Shown in pieces: positions 25,113-33,148 of a stretch of DNA of 35,355 bases; position 1 is the first letter of the stretch; every line of letters begins with the position of its first letter. The notes beneath the pieces were generated by a model. The model was not told the DNA's origin, ran no database searches, and was given only the letters and a program-made list of their open reading frames with translations. Made by a program: the position numbers and the translations under genes. The DNA comes from CAZOKO01 sp964580455 (GTDB lineage Bacteria; Desulfobacterota; WTBG01). The stretch covers positions 1-35,355 of the forward strand of contig CAZOKO010000015.1 in the NCBI GenBank assembly GCA_964580455.1. The letters are read 5' to 3'.

Positions 25113-25343
25113 ATGATAGTTGATCGTGATATATGTGTTGGCTGTGGTGCATGTATCAATTTATGCCCGAGACTGGCTATTCGATTTGTTGATGATAAAT
25201 CCTATATTGATCGGCTGTCCTGCATTGAGTGTGGGACGTGTCAGGCACTTTGTGGTGCAGATGCGATTTACCCGGAGTGCCGTTTCCCGGAAGTTCTGGT
25301 CTTAAATATTGCCAGTAATCCTTATGAAGCTTCCGGGGGATAG
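25113..25343 (+). CDS. 2[4Fe-4S] ferredoxin (76 residues)
   Basis: This small ferredoxin has Cys8, 11, 14, 18 (CVGCGACINLCP) and Cys37, 40, 43, 47 (CIECGTCQALCG), plus an odd Cys56. The usual Pro after the last cluster Cys is replaced by Gly. A 20-residue tail follows the second cluster. It begins 15 bases after the NuoG-like gene and is probably the mobile carrier between the diaphorase and the two GGR-like flavoproteins that follow. An eight-G run (about 25350-25357) lies after its stop. Confidence 0.9.
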   Translation: MIVDRDICVGCGACINLCPRLAIRFVDDKSYIDRLSCIECGTCQALCGADAIYPECRFPEVLVLNIASNPYEASGG

Positions 25344-25421
25344 TTTGCAGGGGGGGGATTTTCACCTTCTCCGTTAAGTAAGCTTGTTTATTTAACTCTG
25401 ATTAACTTTTAGTGAGTCACA

Positions 25422-26756
25422 ATGAAAGATCGATATGATATTATTGTAATAGGTGCCGGACCTGCAGGTTTGATATCTGCAGCTACTCTTGCCAAAGAAG
25501 GCCAGAATGTGTTGCTGGTTGATGTAAAAAAGGAGATTTTCAAGGTCAACCGCAGTTGTTGCACAGCCCTGATTACCGAGCCAAATACCCATGGTGATAC
25601 AGTAACCATTCAAAATAATAACATCCATTTTGAAAAGACAGATATAACACTACGATATACCGGTCAGTGGGTGAAACTGGAGAAAAGCATCAGGCTTTCC
25701 CCTGGTGAGAAGAAATTCACCATGGCAAATGAAAAAGGAGTAGCCCACCCATACAGTAAAGATATCTTGCTAAAAAACCTTCTGGAAGATGCAGAAGAAG
25801 CAGGGGTTGATGTCTTAACGGAGACCGCCGGTTTAAAAGCGGAGAACGTAAAAAGTGGCGTTAAGGTAACACTGAGAGGATGTAGCTCTAGGTCGTTAAA
25901 AGAGGTAAAATGTAAAGTAGCCATTGCTGCTGATGGGGTAAACTCCCAGATTGTGAAGGGCTTGGAGCTGTACAACAAAAGGAAATACATCACTTCATTT
26001 CACGTTGCTTCCTGTTTTCTAGAGGGGGTTGAAACACCCTATCCTAACTCCTGGATTACCTTTGTGGGAAAGGGACATACCAGAGACGGGAAGAGCCAGC
26101 TCTATATGCTTGCCAAACATCTGCCTGATGCCAAACCGGGTGATGAGCCCATTATCGATATGATGTGTGGTACTCCCAAAGGATTTTCTGCCAAGCAGGG
26201 TTTAGACTATTTTATAAAGTCAGGGAGGTTTTCTCATTGGTTCAGAAAGGCGAAGGTTGTTCACAGCTCATCTGCTGCCCTTAACTTTTATTCACCCATT
26301 ATGGAACCTGCTGAAGGCAATGTCGTGGTAGTGGGAGATGCTGCATCTTTCATTGAAACTTACTGTCAGGGTGCTGTCATGTATGGGTATCATGCTGCCA
26401 GGGCTATTCTTAAGCACCTGGAGACAGGAGAGGGATTTAAGGATTATACGGATTTCTGGAGAAAAACTTTCGAGTATTGCTGGCCGGGAGAGATGGAAAA
26501 GGCCTCTCGCGGTTTCGGCCTGCACATATTGAATGATGAGGAGTTGGACTACATATTTGGATTGACGGATGACGAGATTTATGAGAACTGCTATATCAGC
26601 GAAAATAGCGCTCCGGAAGTTGTCAAAAAAGGAATCTTAAGTCATATGGACCAAATGAGAAAGGAAAGACCGGATATAGCAAAGAAATTTGAAGCACTCA
26701 TGGGAGAGGCTTCATTAGAGGAAGCACTGGAATTCAAACCACAAGAAAAGAAATAA
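25422..26756 (+). CDS. Geranylgeranyl-reductase-like flavoprotein (first)
   Basis: This 444-residue FAD-dependent oxidoreductase has the Rossmann start DIIVIGAGPAGLISAATLA (about 6-24), an acidic residue at the end of the second strand (VDVKKE), CKVAIAADGVNSQIVKGL as the middle FAD/NAD motif, and NVVVVGDAASFIETYCQGAVMYG as the FAD ribityl site. This order is typical of the geranylgeranyl reductase / digeranylgeranylglycerophospholipid reductase group. After the first motif it has VNRSCCTALI with adjacent cysteines, where the family often has a conserved Cys. Such enzymes reduce isoprenoid C=C bonds with electrons from ferredoxin or NAD(P)H. The C-terminal 100 residues are family-specific and do not identify the substrate. 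The ferredoxin/diaphorase genes just upstream are natural donors. Confidence 0.87.
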   Translation: MKDRYDIIVIGAGPAGLISAATLAKEGQNVLLVDVKKEIFKVNRSCCTALITEPNTHGDTVTIQNNNIHFEKTDITLRYTGQWVKLEKSIRLSPGEKKFTMANEKGVAHPYSKDILLKNLLEDAEEAGVDVLTETAGLKAENVKSGVKVTLRGCSSRSLKEVKCKVAIAADGVNSQIVKGLELYNKRKYITSFHVASCFLEGVETPYPNSWITFVGKGHTRDGKSQLYMLAKHLPDAKPGDEPIIDMMCGTPKGFSAKQGLDYFIKSGRFSHWFRKAKVVHSSSAALNFYSPIMEPAEGNVVVVGDAASFIETYCQGAVMYGYHAARAILKHLETGEGFKDYTDFWRKTFEYCWPGEMEKASRGFGLHILNDEELDYIFGLTDDEIYENCYISENSAPEVVKKGILSHMDQMRKERPDIAKKFEALMGEASLEEALEFKPQEKK

Positions 26757-26818
26757 CCTTCCCTGTTTAATTCCTTACCATTTATACTAAACAATCATCG
26801 ATTAAGTTGAATTTTTCC

Positions 26819-26858
26819 CTGTCATTGCGAGGAGGCCAGAGGCCGACAAAGCAATCTC
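26819..26858. repeat. Half copy of the MITE-like repeat
   Basis: CTGTCATTGCGAGGAG followed by GACAAAGCAATCTC matches one arm of the longer repeats at 11764-11921, 15469-15677 and 20107-20222, with a short internal inverted word GGCCAGAGGCC. It lies in the gap between the two GGR-like genes, 25 bases before the second start. Confidence 0.6.
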
Positions 26859-26883
26859 AAAATATATATCATAGGAATTTTTT

Positions 26884-28239
26884 ATGAGTAGTTATTTCGA
26901 TCTTATAGTTGTTGGGGCTGGTCCAGCCGGGGTTATGGCTGCCAAGACAGCTAGTGAGACGGGCTTAAAGGTGGCTCTTTTAGAAAGAAAGAGAGATATC
27001 ACCACCATTAGAAGAGCCTGTGCTACCATGCTTGTATTGGAGAGTGATTTCTTTTGTGGTGAAAGGATGTATTTTAATCATAAAACCAAGCGGATAGTCT
27101 TCCCCTTAAATGGCTTTTCAGTAAGATATGAAGGTCCCTATAAAAATTTCTACGGGTGGCATAATTATTCACCTAATGGTAAATCCTATATAAGGGTGGG
27201 TACTTATGAAGAAAATATTAAGAAGGGTGATGCGGGACGGCTATCCATTGTCTTTGATAAGGGGAAGCTTATAGGTGGACTTTTAGAAGATGCCACCTCT
27301 TACGGGCTAAAGGTTTTTCCTGCCACCAATGTAATAAGCCTGGAAAAACATAAAGACTGCCTGGAGGTCCTCTCTCAAGAGGGTAAATCATTCAGGGCAC
27401 CCTTCGTTATTGCTGCGGATGGCGTAAATTCAAGGATAGCAAGGGTCCTTGGTTTAAATGAGAAAAGGAGATTTTATGGGACTCTGGTATGTATCAATTT
27501 CTATTTAACGGGGGTTAACTTCCCACACCCAGAAATTCTTGCTTTTGTAAAAGGAGTTGATCCCAAATGTAATATTTCTTATTCCCACTTCATGTTACCC
27601 AGTGTTTATGAAGGAGGAGATTATGTGCTGGATATTGGTGGGATTCTCGATACACGGATTAATTATCTGGAGAGAATGAATTATTTTATCTACGATAGTC
27701 CATTTTCCCACTGGTTTGTAAACCCAAAAATACATCGGAAGACTGCCTGCGTTGAAAATATCTGGTCACCGCTTGAAGAACCATTTAAGGATAATGTGCT
27801 TTTCGTTGGTGATTCTGCCTGGACTCAGGAAGCCGAGACAACAGGGTCACTGATGTCTGGTCACAAAGCAGCAAGTGCTGTAATCGTTGCCTTAAAGAAT
27901 GGTGAAATCAATCGCAAAGGGGTTTTGAGTTATATCAACTGGTGGAAGAAGTCATTCCCTGGTTCGCATGATTACCGGCACTATCTTCGTGGATTTGCTC
28001 TGTCTAATTTGTTCACTGAAGATGATGCAAACTACCTCTATGGCCTCATTAAAGAACCGCTTCCTTATAACCTCAATCCCTTTAAGATGTCCGGGAATAT
28101 GAATAAAGCCCTGGAGAAGATGATGCCTAAGATTAAGAGAGAAAGACCTGAGATTATAAGCAAGTTCCAGAGTATCATGAATGTTTCTTTGGATACACTG
28201 CTGGCGTCACGCATCCGGGGTTGTTTCCCTAACAGATAA
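26884..28239 (+). CDS. Geranylgeranyl-reductase-like flavoprotein (second)
   Basis: This 451-residue paralogue of the preceding flavoprotein has DLIVVGAGPAGVMAAKTA, IRRACATMLV in the place of VNRSCCTALI, FVIAADGVNSRIARVL, and NVLFVGDSAWTQEAETTGSLMSG at the ribityl site. The C-terminal region, with KSFPGSHDYRHYLRGFALSNLFTEDDANYLYGLI, parallels FWRKTFEYCW to YIFGL in the first copy, so the two arose by duplication. One Cys of the CC pair is replaced by Ala here, so the copies probably differ in substrate or form a heteromer. The ribosome site AGGAATTTTTT is weak. Confidence 0.87.
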   Translation: MSSYFDLIVVGAGPAGVMAAKTASETGLKVALLERKRDITTIRRACATMLVLESDFFCGERMYFNHKTKRIVFPLNGFSVRYEGPYKNFYGWHNYSPNGKSYIRVGTYEENIKKGDAGRLSIVFDKGKLIGGLLEDATSYGLKVFPATNVISLEKHKDCLEVLSQEGKSFRAPFVIAADGVNSRIARVLGLNEKRRFYGTLVCINFYLTGVNFPHPEILAFVKGVDPKCNISYSHFMLPSVYEGGDYVLDIGGILDTRINYLERMNYFIYDSPFSHWFVNPKIHRKTACVENIWSPLEEPFKDNVLFVGDSAWTQEAETTGSLMSGHKAASAVIVALKNGEINRKGVLSYINWWKKSFPGSHDYRHYLRGFALSNLFTEDDANYLYGLIKEPLPYNLNPFKMSGNMNKALEKMMPKIKRERPEIISKFQSIMNVSLDTLLASRIRGCFPNR

Positions 28240-28255
28240 AAAATTCTAAAAAAAG

Positions 28256-28296
28256 TTGACTTAACTGCGCTTATCTGTTTATCTAATTGGCAATTA
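28256..28296 (+). promoter_or_regulatory. Candidate promoter with 13-bp palindrome before MFS gene
   Basis: TTGACT (28256-28261) and the weak TATCTA (28280-28285, 18-base spacer) could be a promoter. Overlapping the downstream part is a perfect odd-centred palindrome, TAATTG-G-CAATTA (28284-28296), where a repressor would block the -10 or start site. This suggests separate control of the MFS gene. Confidence 0.35.
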
Positions 28297-28331
28297 ACTA
28301 TTACCCATATTAAATATATAAGGAGGTTAGT

Positions 28332-29900
28332 ATGGAAGAGAAAAAAGATGTAAAACAACCTGTAAAGAAGTTTGCCGGCATTGAGGTTCCTCCGGATTTG
28401 ACCAAAGGGAATTTTTTCTTCCTTTATTTTAATACCCTCTTAATAGGCCTTCTTATGGTGATACCGGCAATCCTGCAGCCAGCATTCTTAAAAGATGTTA
28501 TCAAGGTTTCGCTGGACTTTTTTGGGTCGATTAATGGCTTGCTCCAGAATATGAGTCAGATTGCCACCCTCCTTTTTGTTGGTTATGTAGGGATATTATC
28601 AGATAGGACAGGAAGAAAGATTCTTGCCATCATTGGATTTATTGTGCTGGCTGTCTTTTACGTTTTCTTTTTGTATTCCAACCAGATTGCTGCTGCCCTA
28701 AATTTGTCCGCAGGATTTTCTGCCACTATCTGTGCAGCATTAAGCTTTGCCCCTGCTCGGGCAGCTGAGTTCAGTGATTTTGGACAGGGGCTATTGACTG
28801 CTTACTTCATCCGTTTGATCATCGGTATTGGCCTGGTATTGGTCTATCCCCAGTTTATTACCATGGTTGGAGATTATGTTGCTGAGAAAGATCGGGGAAA
28901 GGGTATGGCTTTCAATGGAATGATGATGGGTCTTGGCAGCCTCCTGATCTTTGGAATAGTGGCCCCTATAGGAAAGAAATCCGGAGTTGAGGTTGTATTC
29001 TATATATCAGCTGCTATTGCTCTTGCAGGAGCTTTCTTTACCATTGTTGGACTAAAGGATCGTTTGCCGGAAAAGAAAGCAGAAAAGAAAGGCCTCATGG
29101 AAATACTTAAGGTGGTAAACAAGAAGCTTCCTCTCAAGGCAACTTATCTATGTTCGCTGATAACCCGGGCTGATATCGTTATCATAGCTACTTTCCTGGT
29201 CTCATGGGCGGTAAAATTAGCTGACCAGTATAACATGACATCTGAGGCTGCAACCCTTAAGGGTTCCATTCCTATGATTGTTATGGGGTTATTTTCCTTG
29301 ATTATTATGCCTGTCGTAGGCATTCTTATTGATAAATGGGGACGGGTACCCACTATTATTTTGTCTCTTTTTATGGGCGCTTTGGGGCTCATCCTCATCG
29401 GACTATCTCCGAATCCTTTCTCAGGACTGATTTTCCCGGCAGTTATTCTGGCAGGCTTTGGGATGGCCGGGGGCATTGTGGGTGCAAACACCCTGGCAGT
29501 AGATGCTTCGCCAAAGGGATTAGTAGGATCGGTGCTGGGTGGGCTTAATACCATGCAGCCTATCGGGGTTCTGTTCTTTATGGGCATCGGTGGCTACCTT
29601 TTTGATACATTTGGTCCTGGCTGGGCATTTGGCTTAAAAGGTGCGGCTACCCTGGTTCTGGGGATATGGATGGTTACGGCTAAGGGGCGCATCATGGAAG
29701 AGCTTAAAGAGGCTACATCGCTTGACAACCTTACCTTCACCATGGAATGGGAAGATGAGGCAAAGAAGAGGCTGGAGAAGGTGCCGGCGGCTTTCAGGGA
29801 AGCGGCTGTTTCAGGTGCCGAGGAATATGCAAGAAAACACTCCTATGATAAAATAACGCCGGCTGTAATGGAGGAATACAGAAAAGAGCTAGGAATGTAG
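28332..29900 (+). CDS. MFS transporter with C-terminal PCP_red domain
   Basis: The first 450 residues form a major facilitator transporter of about 12 helices, with the loop 2-3 motif GILSDRTGRKILAIIG and its second-half counterpart GILIDKWGRVPTIIL. The last 60 residues (about 461-522) are soluble and match the PCP_red pattern (the small C-terminal domain of the B subunit of light-independent protochlorophyllide reductase): MEWEDEAKKRLEKVP, FREAAVSGAEEYARKH, then ITPAVMEEYRKELG. In the reductase this domain helps bind substrate. Its role on a transporter is unknown; docking a hydrophobic substrate or a redox partner is possible. AAGGAGGTTAGT precedes the ATG. It is the last plus-strand gene of the cluster. 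Confidence 0.85.
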   Translation: MEEKKDVKQPVKKFAGIEVPPDLTKGNFFFLYFNTLLIGLLMVIPAILQPAFLKDVIKVSLDFFGSINGLLQNMSQIATLLFVGYVGILSDRTGRKILAIIGFIVLAVFYVFFLYSNQIAAALNLSAGFSATICAALSFAPARAAEFSDFGQGLLTAYFIRLIIGIGLVLVYPQFITMVGDYVAEKDRGKGMAFNGMMMGLGSLLIFGIVAPIGKKSGVEVVFYISAAIALAGAFFTIVGLKDRLPEKKAEKKGLMEILKVVNKKLPLKATYLCSLITRADIVIIATFLVSWAVKLADQYNMTSEAATLKGSIPMIVMGLFSLIIMPVVGILIDKWGRVPTIILSLFMGALGLILIGLSPNPFSGLIFPAVILAGFGMAGGIVGANTLAVDASPKGLVGSVLGGLNTMQPIGVLFFMGIGGYLFDTFGPGWAFGLKGAATLVLGIWMVTAKGRIMEELKEATSLDNLTFTMEWEDEAKKRLEKVPAAFREAAVSGAEEYARKHSYDKITPAVMEEYRKELGM

Positions 29901-29944
29901 AGAGAATACGAAAGACAGAATTAAAGCGTCAGAAGAAATGGGAT

Positions 29945-30006
29945 ATGCGATCTGGGATGTGTGATTGTAAATAACCTTTTATCTCATATCGCAAATCTCA
30001 CATCAT
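29945..30006. repeat. Imperfect repeat in convergent gap
   Basis: Words such as ATATGCGATCTGGGATGTG and CATATCGCAAATCTCACATC are imperfect reverse complements of each other, built from a degenerate GAT/ATG unit, in the gap between convergent genes. It may help end both transcripts. Repeats of this wording are common intergenic elements. Confidence 0.4.
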
Positions 30007-30057
30007 GGAGCATTTTTCAGATTTAGGATTTTAATAAACGTGTGTAAAATAGACTGG

Positions 30058-30077
30058 GCCGGATTCATAACTCCGGC
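30058..30077 (-). terminator. Weak hairpin over the stop codon of the TPR gene
   Basis: GCCGGA and TCCGGC (30058-30063, 30072-30077) pair around an 8-base loop that contains the minus-strand stop codon. The following minus-strand bases are only moderately T-rich (AGTCTATTTT), so termination is possible but not strong. Confidence 0.3.
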
Positions 30078-32221
30078 TCTTCTCTTTTCAGTTTTTCGAT
30101 TTCATTTATTATTGAAGTTGCTTGAGGAAAATTTGGTTCTATCTCTAAAGCCCTCTCGAAATGGTAGAGGGCTTTTTTAGTATCCTTTTTCTGGTAGAGG
30201 TAGATAATAGCCAGGTTCAAATGGGGAATAGCAAGATCTGGGTTGATATCTAGTGTTTCTTTAAATGTCTCTATTGCCTGATCGTACTGCCCTTTTCCCC
30301 TGTACGCATTTCCCAGGTTATTCGTAGCTTCTACAAAATATGGTTTTATTCGTAAAGCTTCCTTAAGTTCATCTATGGCATAGTTATATAACCCTTTATT
30401 GTTGTAAACTGCTCCCAGATTGCAGTGAACCTCTGCGAAATCTGGTTTTAATACTAATACTTGCTTAAATTCTTCTATAGCCTCATCGTAAAGCCCCTTA
30501 TTCTTATACCAGACGCCCAGATTATTGTGAGCTTCCACATGATTAGGATTGATCTGCAATGCCTTGCTGAAGTGTTCTTTCGCCTGCTCAAGCTGACCTT
30601 TCTTCTGATAAACGATGCCCAGATTACTGTGGGCTTCGGCATAGTCAGGTTTTCTTTTTAAAATATTTTTAAAGATTTTGATAGCAATGTTATAATCTCC
30701 CCTTCTCTCATATATGGTAGCCAGATTGTTTGCCGCTTCAAGATTATGTTTTCTAAGCTTTAAGGATCTAAAAAATGACTGATAAGCCTGGTTATATAAA
30801 CTCTGTTCTTTGTAAACTAACCCTATATTGTTATATGCATCAGCGTACTCCGGCTTTATCTCCAAAGCTGCCTCAAGATGAGCCCTTGCCTCTTTATGCT
30901 TTTTAATTTTCAGGTACTCAACACCAAGATTGTTCTGTGCGCGGGCACAACGGGGAACTCTCTTCACGGTCGTGTTCCAGAGTGTCATTCCATCCCTCCA
31001 ATCTTTATTACGATCAATGATTCTAATAGAAAAGAGCATAACGATAACAATGAGGGAGGACAAGATAAGCGCAGAATACCTTTTATCTTCTAATAGTGAA
31101 GTAAAAAGAATAGCAGCTATAAGGCAAAACCCATAAGAAGGAAGATAGAGGTAGTGTTCTGCCAGCAACTCATGATGGGGAATGATGTGGCATACGGGAA
31201 GTAAGGTAATAAAAAACCAGATTCCACCAAATGCCATCAATTTATTACTGGTGAGCATTTTCAGAAAAGAGAGGAGAATCAAGAAAAGCAATATAAGTGA
31301 GGAAAGAACAGGCCAGTCCAAAAATGATGAAGCAAGTGGAAAGGCATCATAGGAATAATCTGCTACGAGGTTTACAGGGAATAAAAGCAGCTTTATGTAG
31401 TGGATTATAATTTTTCCTACGGTAAGAAAAGTAATCAGGATGCTGTTACCATAATATTCTCCCTGATGAGATGGGGAGTTAATAAAGATTTTATAGTAGA
31501 TAAAGGCCAGTGCGCCTATGAAAAAGATACCATAGAAATATTTGTGTTGTATCCATATCTTCTGTAAGGCTTTTACTATCTCTCTTACAGGGTTTGTTTC
31601 AGATTTCTTTCTTTCTTCTGGTAGATTTTTTGTTAAATCGTAGATGAAAAAGATTGCTGGCAGAGTGACGCCCATTTCCTTAGAACCGATACTTAAAATA
31701 TATGTAGCCATAGAAAGGAGCATAAAGGTTAATCGTTGTGTCTGCCTGTAATTAAGAAATGTGTAAAATCCGATCAGATAAAATAGAGTGAATAGAATAT
31801 CTCTCCTTCCAGCCATGTAGGTAACAGAATCAGTATGAACTGGGTGAACTGCGAAAAGGATGGCTGCAAAAAATGCAGTAACTCTATTTCCCAGAAGGGC
31901 AAGTGTTATGAGGTAAACCAGAAAACAGTTAATTGTGTGATAAACTATGTTTGATATGTGGTAGCTTAAGGGGTTAAGTCTGGAAAAGTAATAATCAATG
32001 GCATAGGATAATGTCCTGACAGGTCTGTATGCATCTTCTCCTGCAATAACACTAATAATGTCATTGATGTTTTTTAAGGAGGGAAAGTTTTCATTGCCTT
32101 GGATTAAAGGAAGGTCATCAAAAACAAAATCGTTATTGAGTGTGTTGAAATAAGTAATACAGGGAAGGATAGATAGGATGAGAAAAGGGAGGATAGTGTA
32201 AAATATTTTTCTAGAAAGCAT
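30065..32221 (-). CDS. TMTC-like membrane glycosyltransferase with TPR repeats
   Basis: The 718-residue protein has an N-terminal GT-C-type membrane half of about 10-11 helices (residues 1-400). It has an acidic FVFDDLPLIQGN motif in the first periplasmic loop, GRRDILFTLFYLIGF, and SKEMGVTLPAIFFIYDL, which match the DUF1736/TMTC and PMT-like families that move a sugar from a lipid carrier to protein or another acceptor. The C-terminal half holds eight consecutive 34-residue TPRs (about 430-705) of the form NNLGxxYxxKGxYxxAIxxFKxxLxxxPxx. The TPRs may hold acceptor proteins. The ribosome site is weak. It lies on the strand opposite to the hydrophobe cluster and is probably unrelated to it. Confidence 0.87.
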   Translation of the reverse strand: MLSRKIFYTILPFLILSILPCITYFNTLNNDFVFDDLPLIQGNENFPSLKNINDIISVIAGEDAYRPVRTLSYAIDYYFSRLNPLSYHISNIVYHTINCFLVYLITLALLGNRVTAFFAAILFAVHPVHTDSVTYMAGRRDILFTLFYLIGFYTFLNYRQTQRLTFMLLSMATYILSIGSKEMGVTLPAIFFIYDLTKNLPEERKKSETNPVREIVKALQKIWIQHKYFYGIFFIGALAFIYYKIFINSPSHQGEYYGNSILITFLTVGKIIIHYIKLLLFPVNLVADYSYDAFPLASSFLDWPVLSSLILLFLILLSFLKMLTSNKLMAFGGIWFFITLLPVCHIIPHHELLAEHYLYLPSYGFCLIAAILFTSLLEDKRYSALILSSLIVIVMLFSIRIIDRNKDWRDGMTLWNTTVKRVPRCARAQNNLGVEYLKIKKHKEARAHLEAALEIKPEYADAYNNIGLVYKEQSLYNQAYQSFFRSLKLRKHNLEAANNLATIYERRGDYNIAIKIFKNILKRKPDYAEAHSNLGIVYQKKGQLEQAKEHFSKALQINPNHVEAHNNLGVWYKNKGLYDEAIEEFKQVLVLKPDFAEVHCNLGAVYNNKGLYNYAIDELKEALRIKPYFVEATNNLGNAYRGKGQYDQAIETFKETLDINPDLAIPHLNLAIIYLYQKKDTKKALYHFERALEIEPNFPQATSIINEIEKLKREEPEL

Positions 32222-32244
32222 TATTTTATACGTAGGTACAAAGC

Positions 32245-32274
32245 AAAAAACCCACCTTATCAGGCAGGTTTTTT
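32245..32274 (-). terminator. Bidirectional-looking terminator hairpin
   Basis: AAAAAACCCACC (32245-32256) pairs with GGCAGGTTTTTT (32263-32274), including two wobble or mismatch positions, around a 6-base loop. On the minus strand it ends in TTTTTT and lies 30 bases after the stop of the small secreted protein, so it should terminate that transcript before the TPR gene. Confidence 0.65.
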
Positions 32275-32303
32275 GTAAAGCGGATTAAATGTCATTTGAT
32301 TGG

Positions 32304-32783
32304 CTAATTTATGCTTAAACTGTATTTAGCAGGGTTTTCAGAAGTTACTGCTGGAGAGAAAATAAAAACTCCTCCTGTAACTATAGCATAACTCACACTT
32401 CTACCAATATCAATCGTAGCTTTTATGCCCGAATTAGGGACAGGACCAAAGGCAAAATCACCCCAGTTACTTCCTCCAGTTCCCATTAACCCTACCCATG
32501 CTAATCCTATCGCATCTTTTGGACCGCTTACACTTATCGTAGCTGAAAGCGTTGAATGATTAACAGTTAGTACTCCTACAGTGTGAACACCAAAAGGAAC
32601 TGCACTACTTGTACCGCTGGATAAACTTTGACCATCAAGTAATACCATATAATCAAAAGTCTGCAAAGGGTTTATATCCCCAACTTCCCCGGCTTTTGCA
32701 TAATTCACATGGATTAAAAGTGCAAGAGTAATAAACAAGCTTAAAAACAGTGATGCCCCTTTTGACCTTTGAAAACCTTTCAT
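32304..32783 (-). CDS. Small secreted protein of unknown family (copy B)
   Basis: The 159-residue product is a paralogue of the protein at 11975-12460. It has a signal peptide (cleavage near AKAGE) and a cysteine-free mature part with the same words: NPLQTFDYMVLLDGQS, PFGVHTVGV, LSATISVSGPKDAIGLAW, NWGDFAFGPVPNSGI and GGVFIFSP. The start at 32783 is chosen because it aligns with copy A and has AAAAGGAGGGTATT upstream. The frame is open to 32837, but the promoter's -10 lies there. The gene has its own sigma-70-like promoter and terminator, so it is a one-gene unit. The function is unknown; strong, regular expression signals and an exported, glycine-rich beta product suggest a surface or matrix protein. 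Confidence 0.82.
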   Translation of the reverse strand: MKGFQRSKGASLFLSLFITLALLIHVNYAKAGEVGDINPLQTFDYMVLLDGQSLSSGTSSAVPFGVHTVGVLTVNHSTLSATISVSGPKDAIGLAWVGLMGTGGSNWGDFAFGPVPNSGIKATIDIGRSVSYAIVTGGVFIFSPAVTSENPAKYSLSIN

Positions 32784-33148
32784 AATACCCTCCTTTTTTT
32801 TGTGAAAAGTTAAAATAACTAAATGCTTTGATATCATGTTCTACCAGTATTTAAAAACTTTGTCAAATAAAAAATGAATTTTTTTATTTTTTTAAATGAC
32901 TACTTACTTTAGTCCGAAAGATAGAAATAAGGTTAACAATTTTAATGGGATAGGTTGAGAATAGGCAAAAGATAATGATCGTATATGTTACTCTGAAAAC
33001 TTGCCTTAAAATGGCAACTTATTTGTTGTGCTAGCAGATTAACGAGAATAAATTAGGAGTTAACCCAATAGTTATTTTTTATATCCTAATGATTATTATT
33101 GCCTTTGCGATCAAGGCATCTTCCGCGGTGAATTATTGAATTTGCATT
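32784..33148. other. Non-coding gap with regulatory signals
   Basis: The gap between two minus-strand genes holds the promoter of copy B (32838-32866). It also has a small hairpin TTGCC/GGCAA (33001-33017) and TGCCTT/AAGGCA (33100-33118), which lies downstream of the split-barrel gene and may weakly end its transcript, though no T-run follows. Otherwise it is A/T-rich with no gene seen. Confidence 0.45.
32838..32866 (-). promoter_or_regulatory. Sigma-70-like promoter of small secreted protein B
   Basis: On the minus strand TTGACA (32866-32861) is followed after exactly 17 bases by TAGAAC (32843-32838), matching the -35 fully and the -10 at four of six positions. Predicted transcription would start near 32830, leaving a leader of about 45 bases that contains the strong ribosome site. 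This also rules out translation from the upstream in-frame ATG at 32837. Confidence 0.55.

Noticed and set aside
30100..31000. Regular 102-base DNA periodicity that could look like a satellite or CRISPR-like array
   Set aside because: It is the coding sequence of eight 34-residue TPRs, the units are diverged, and no spacer structure exists.
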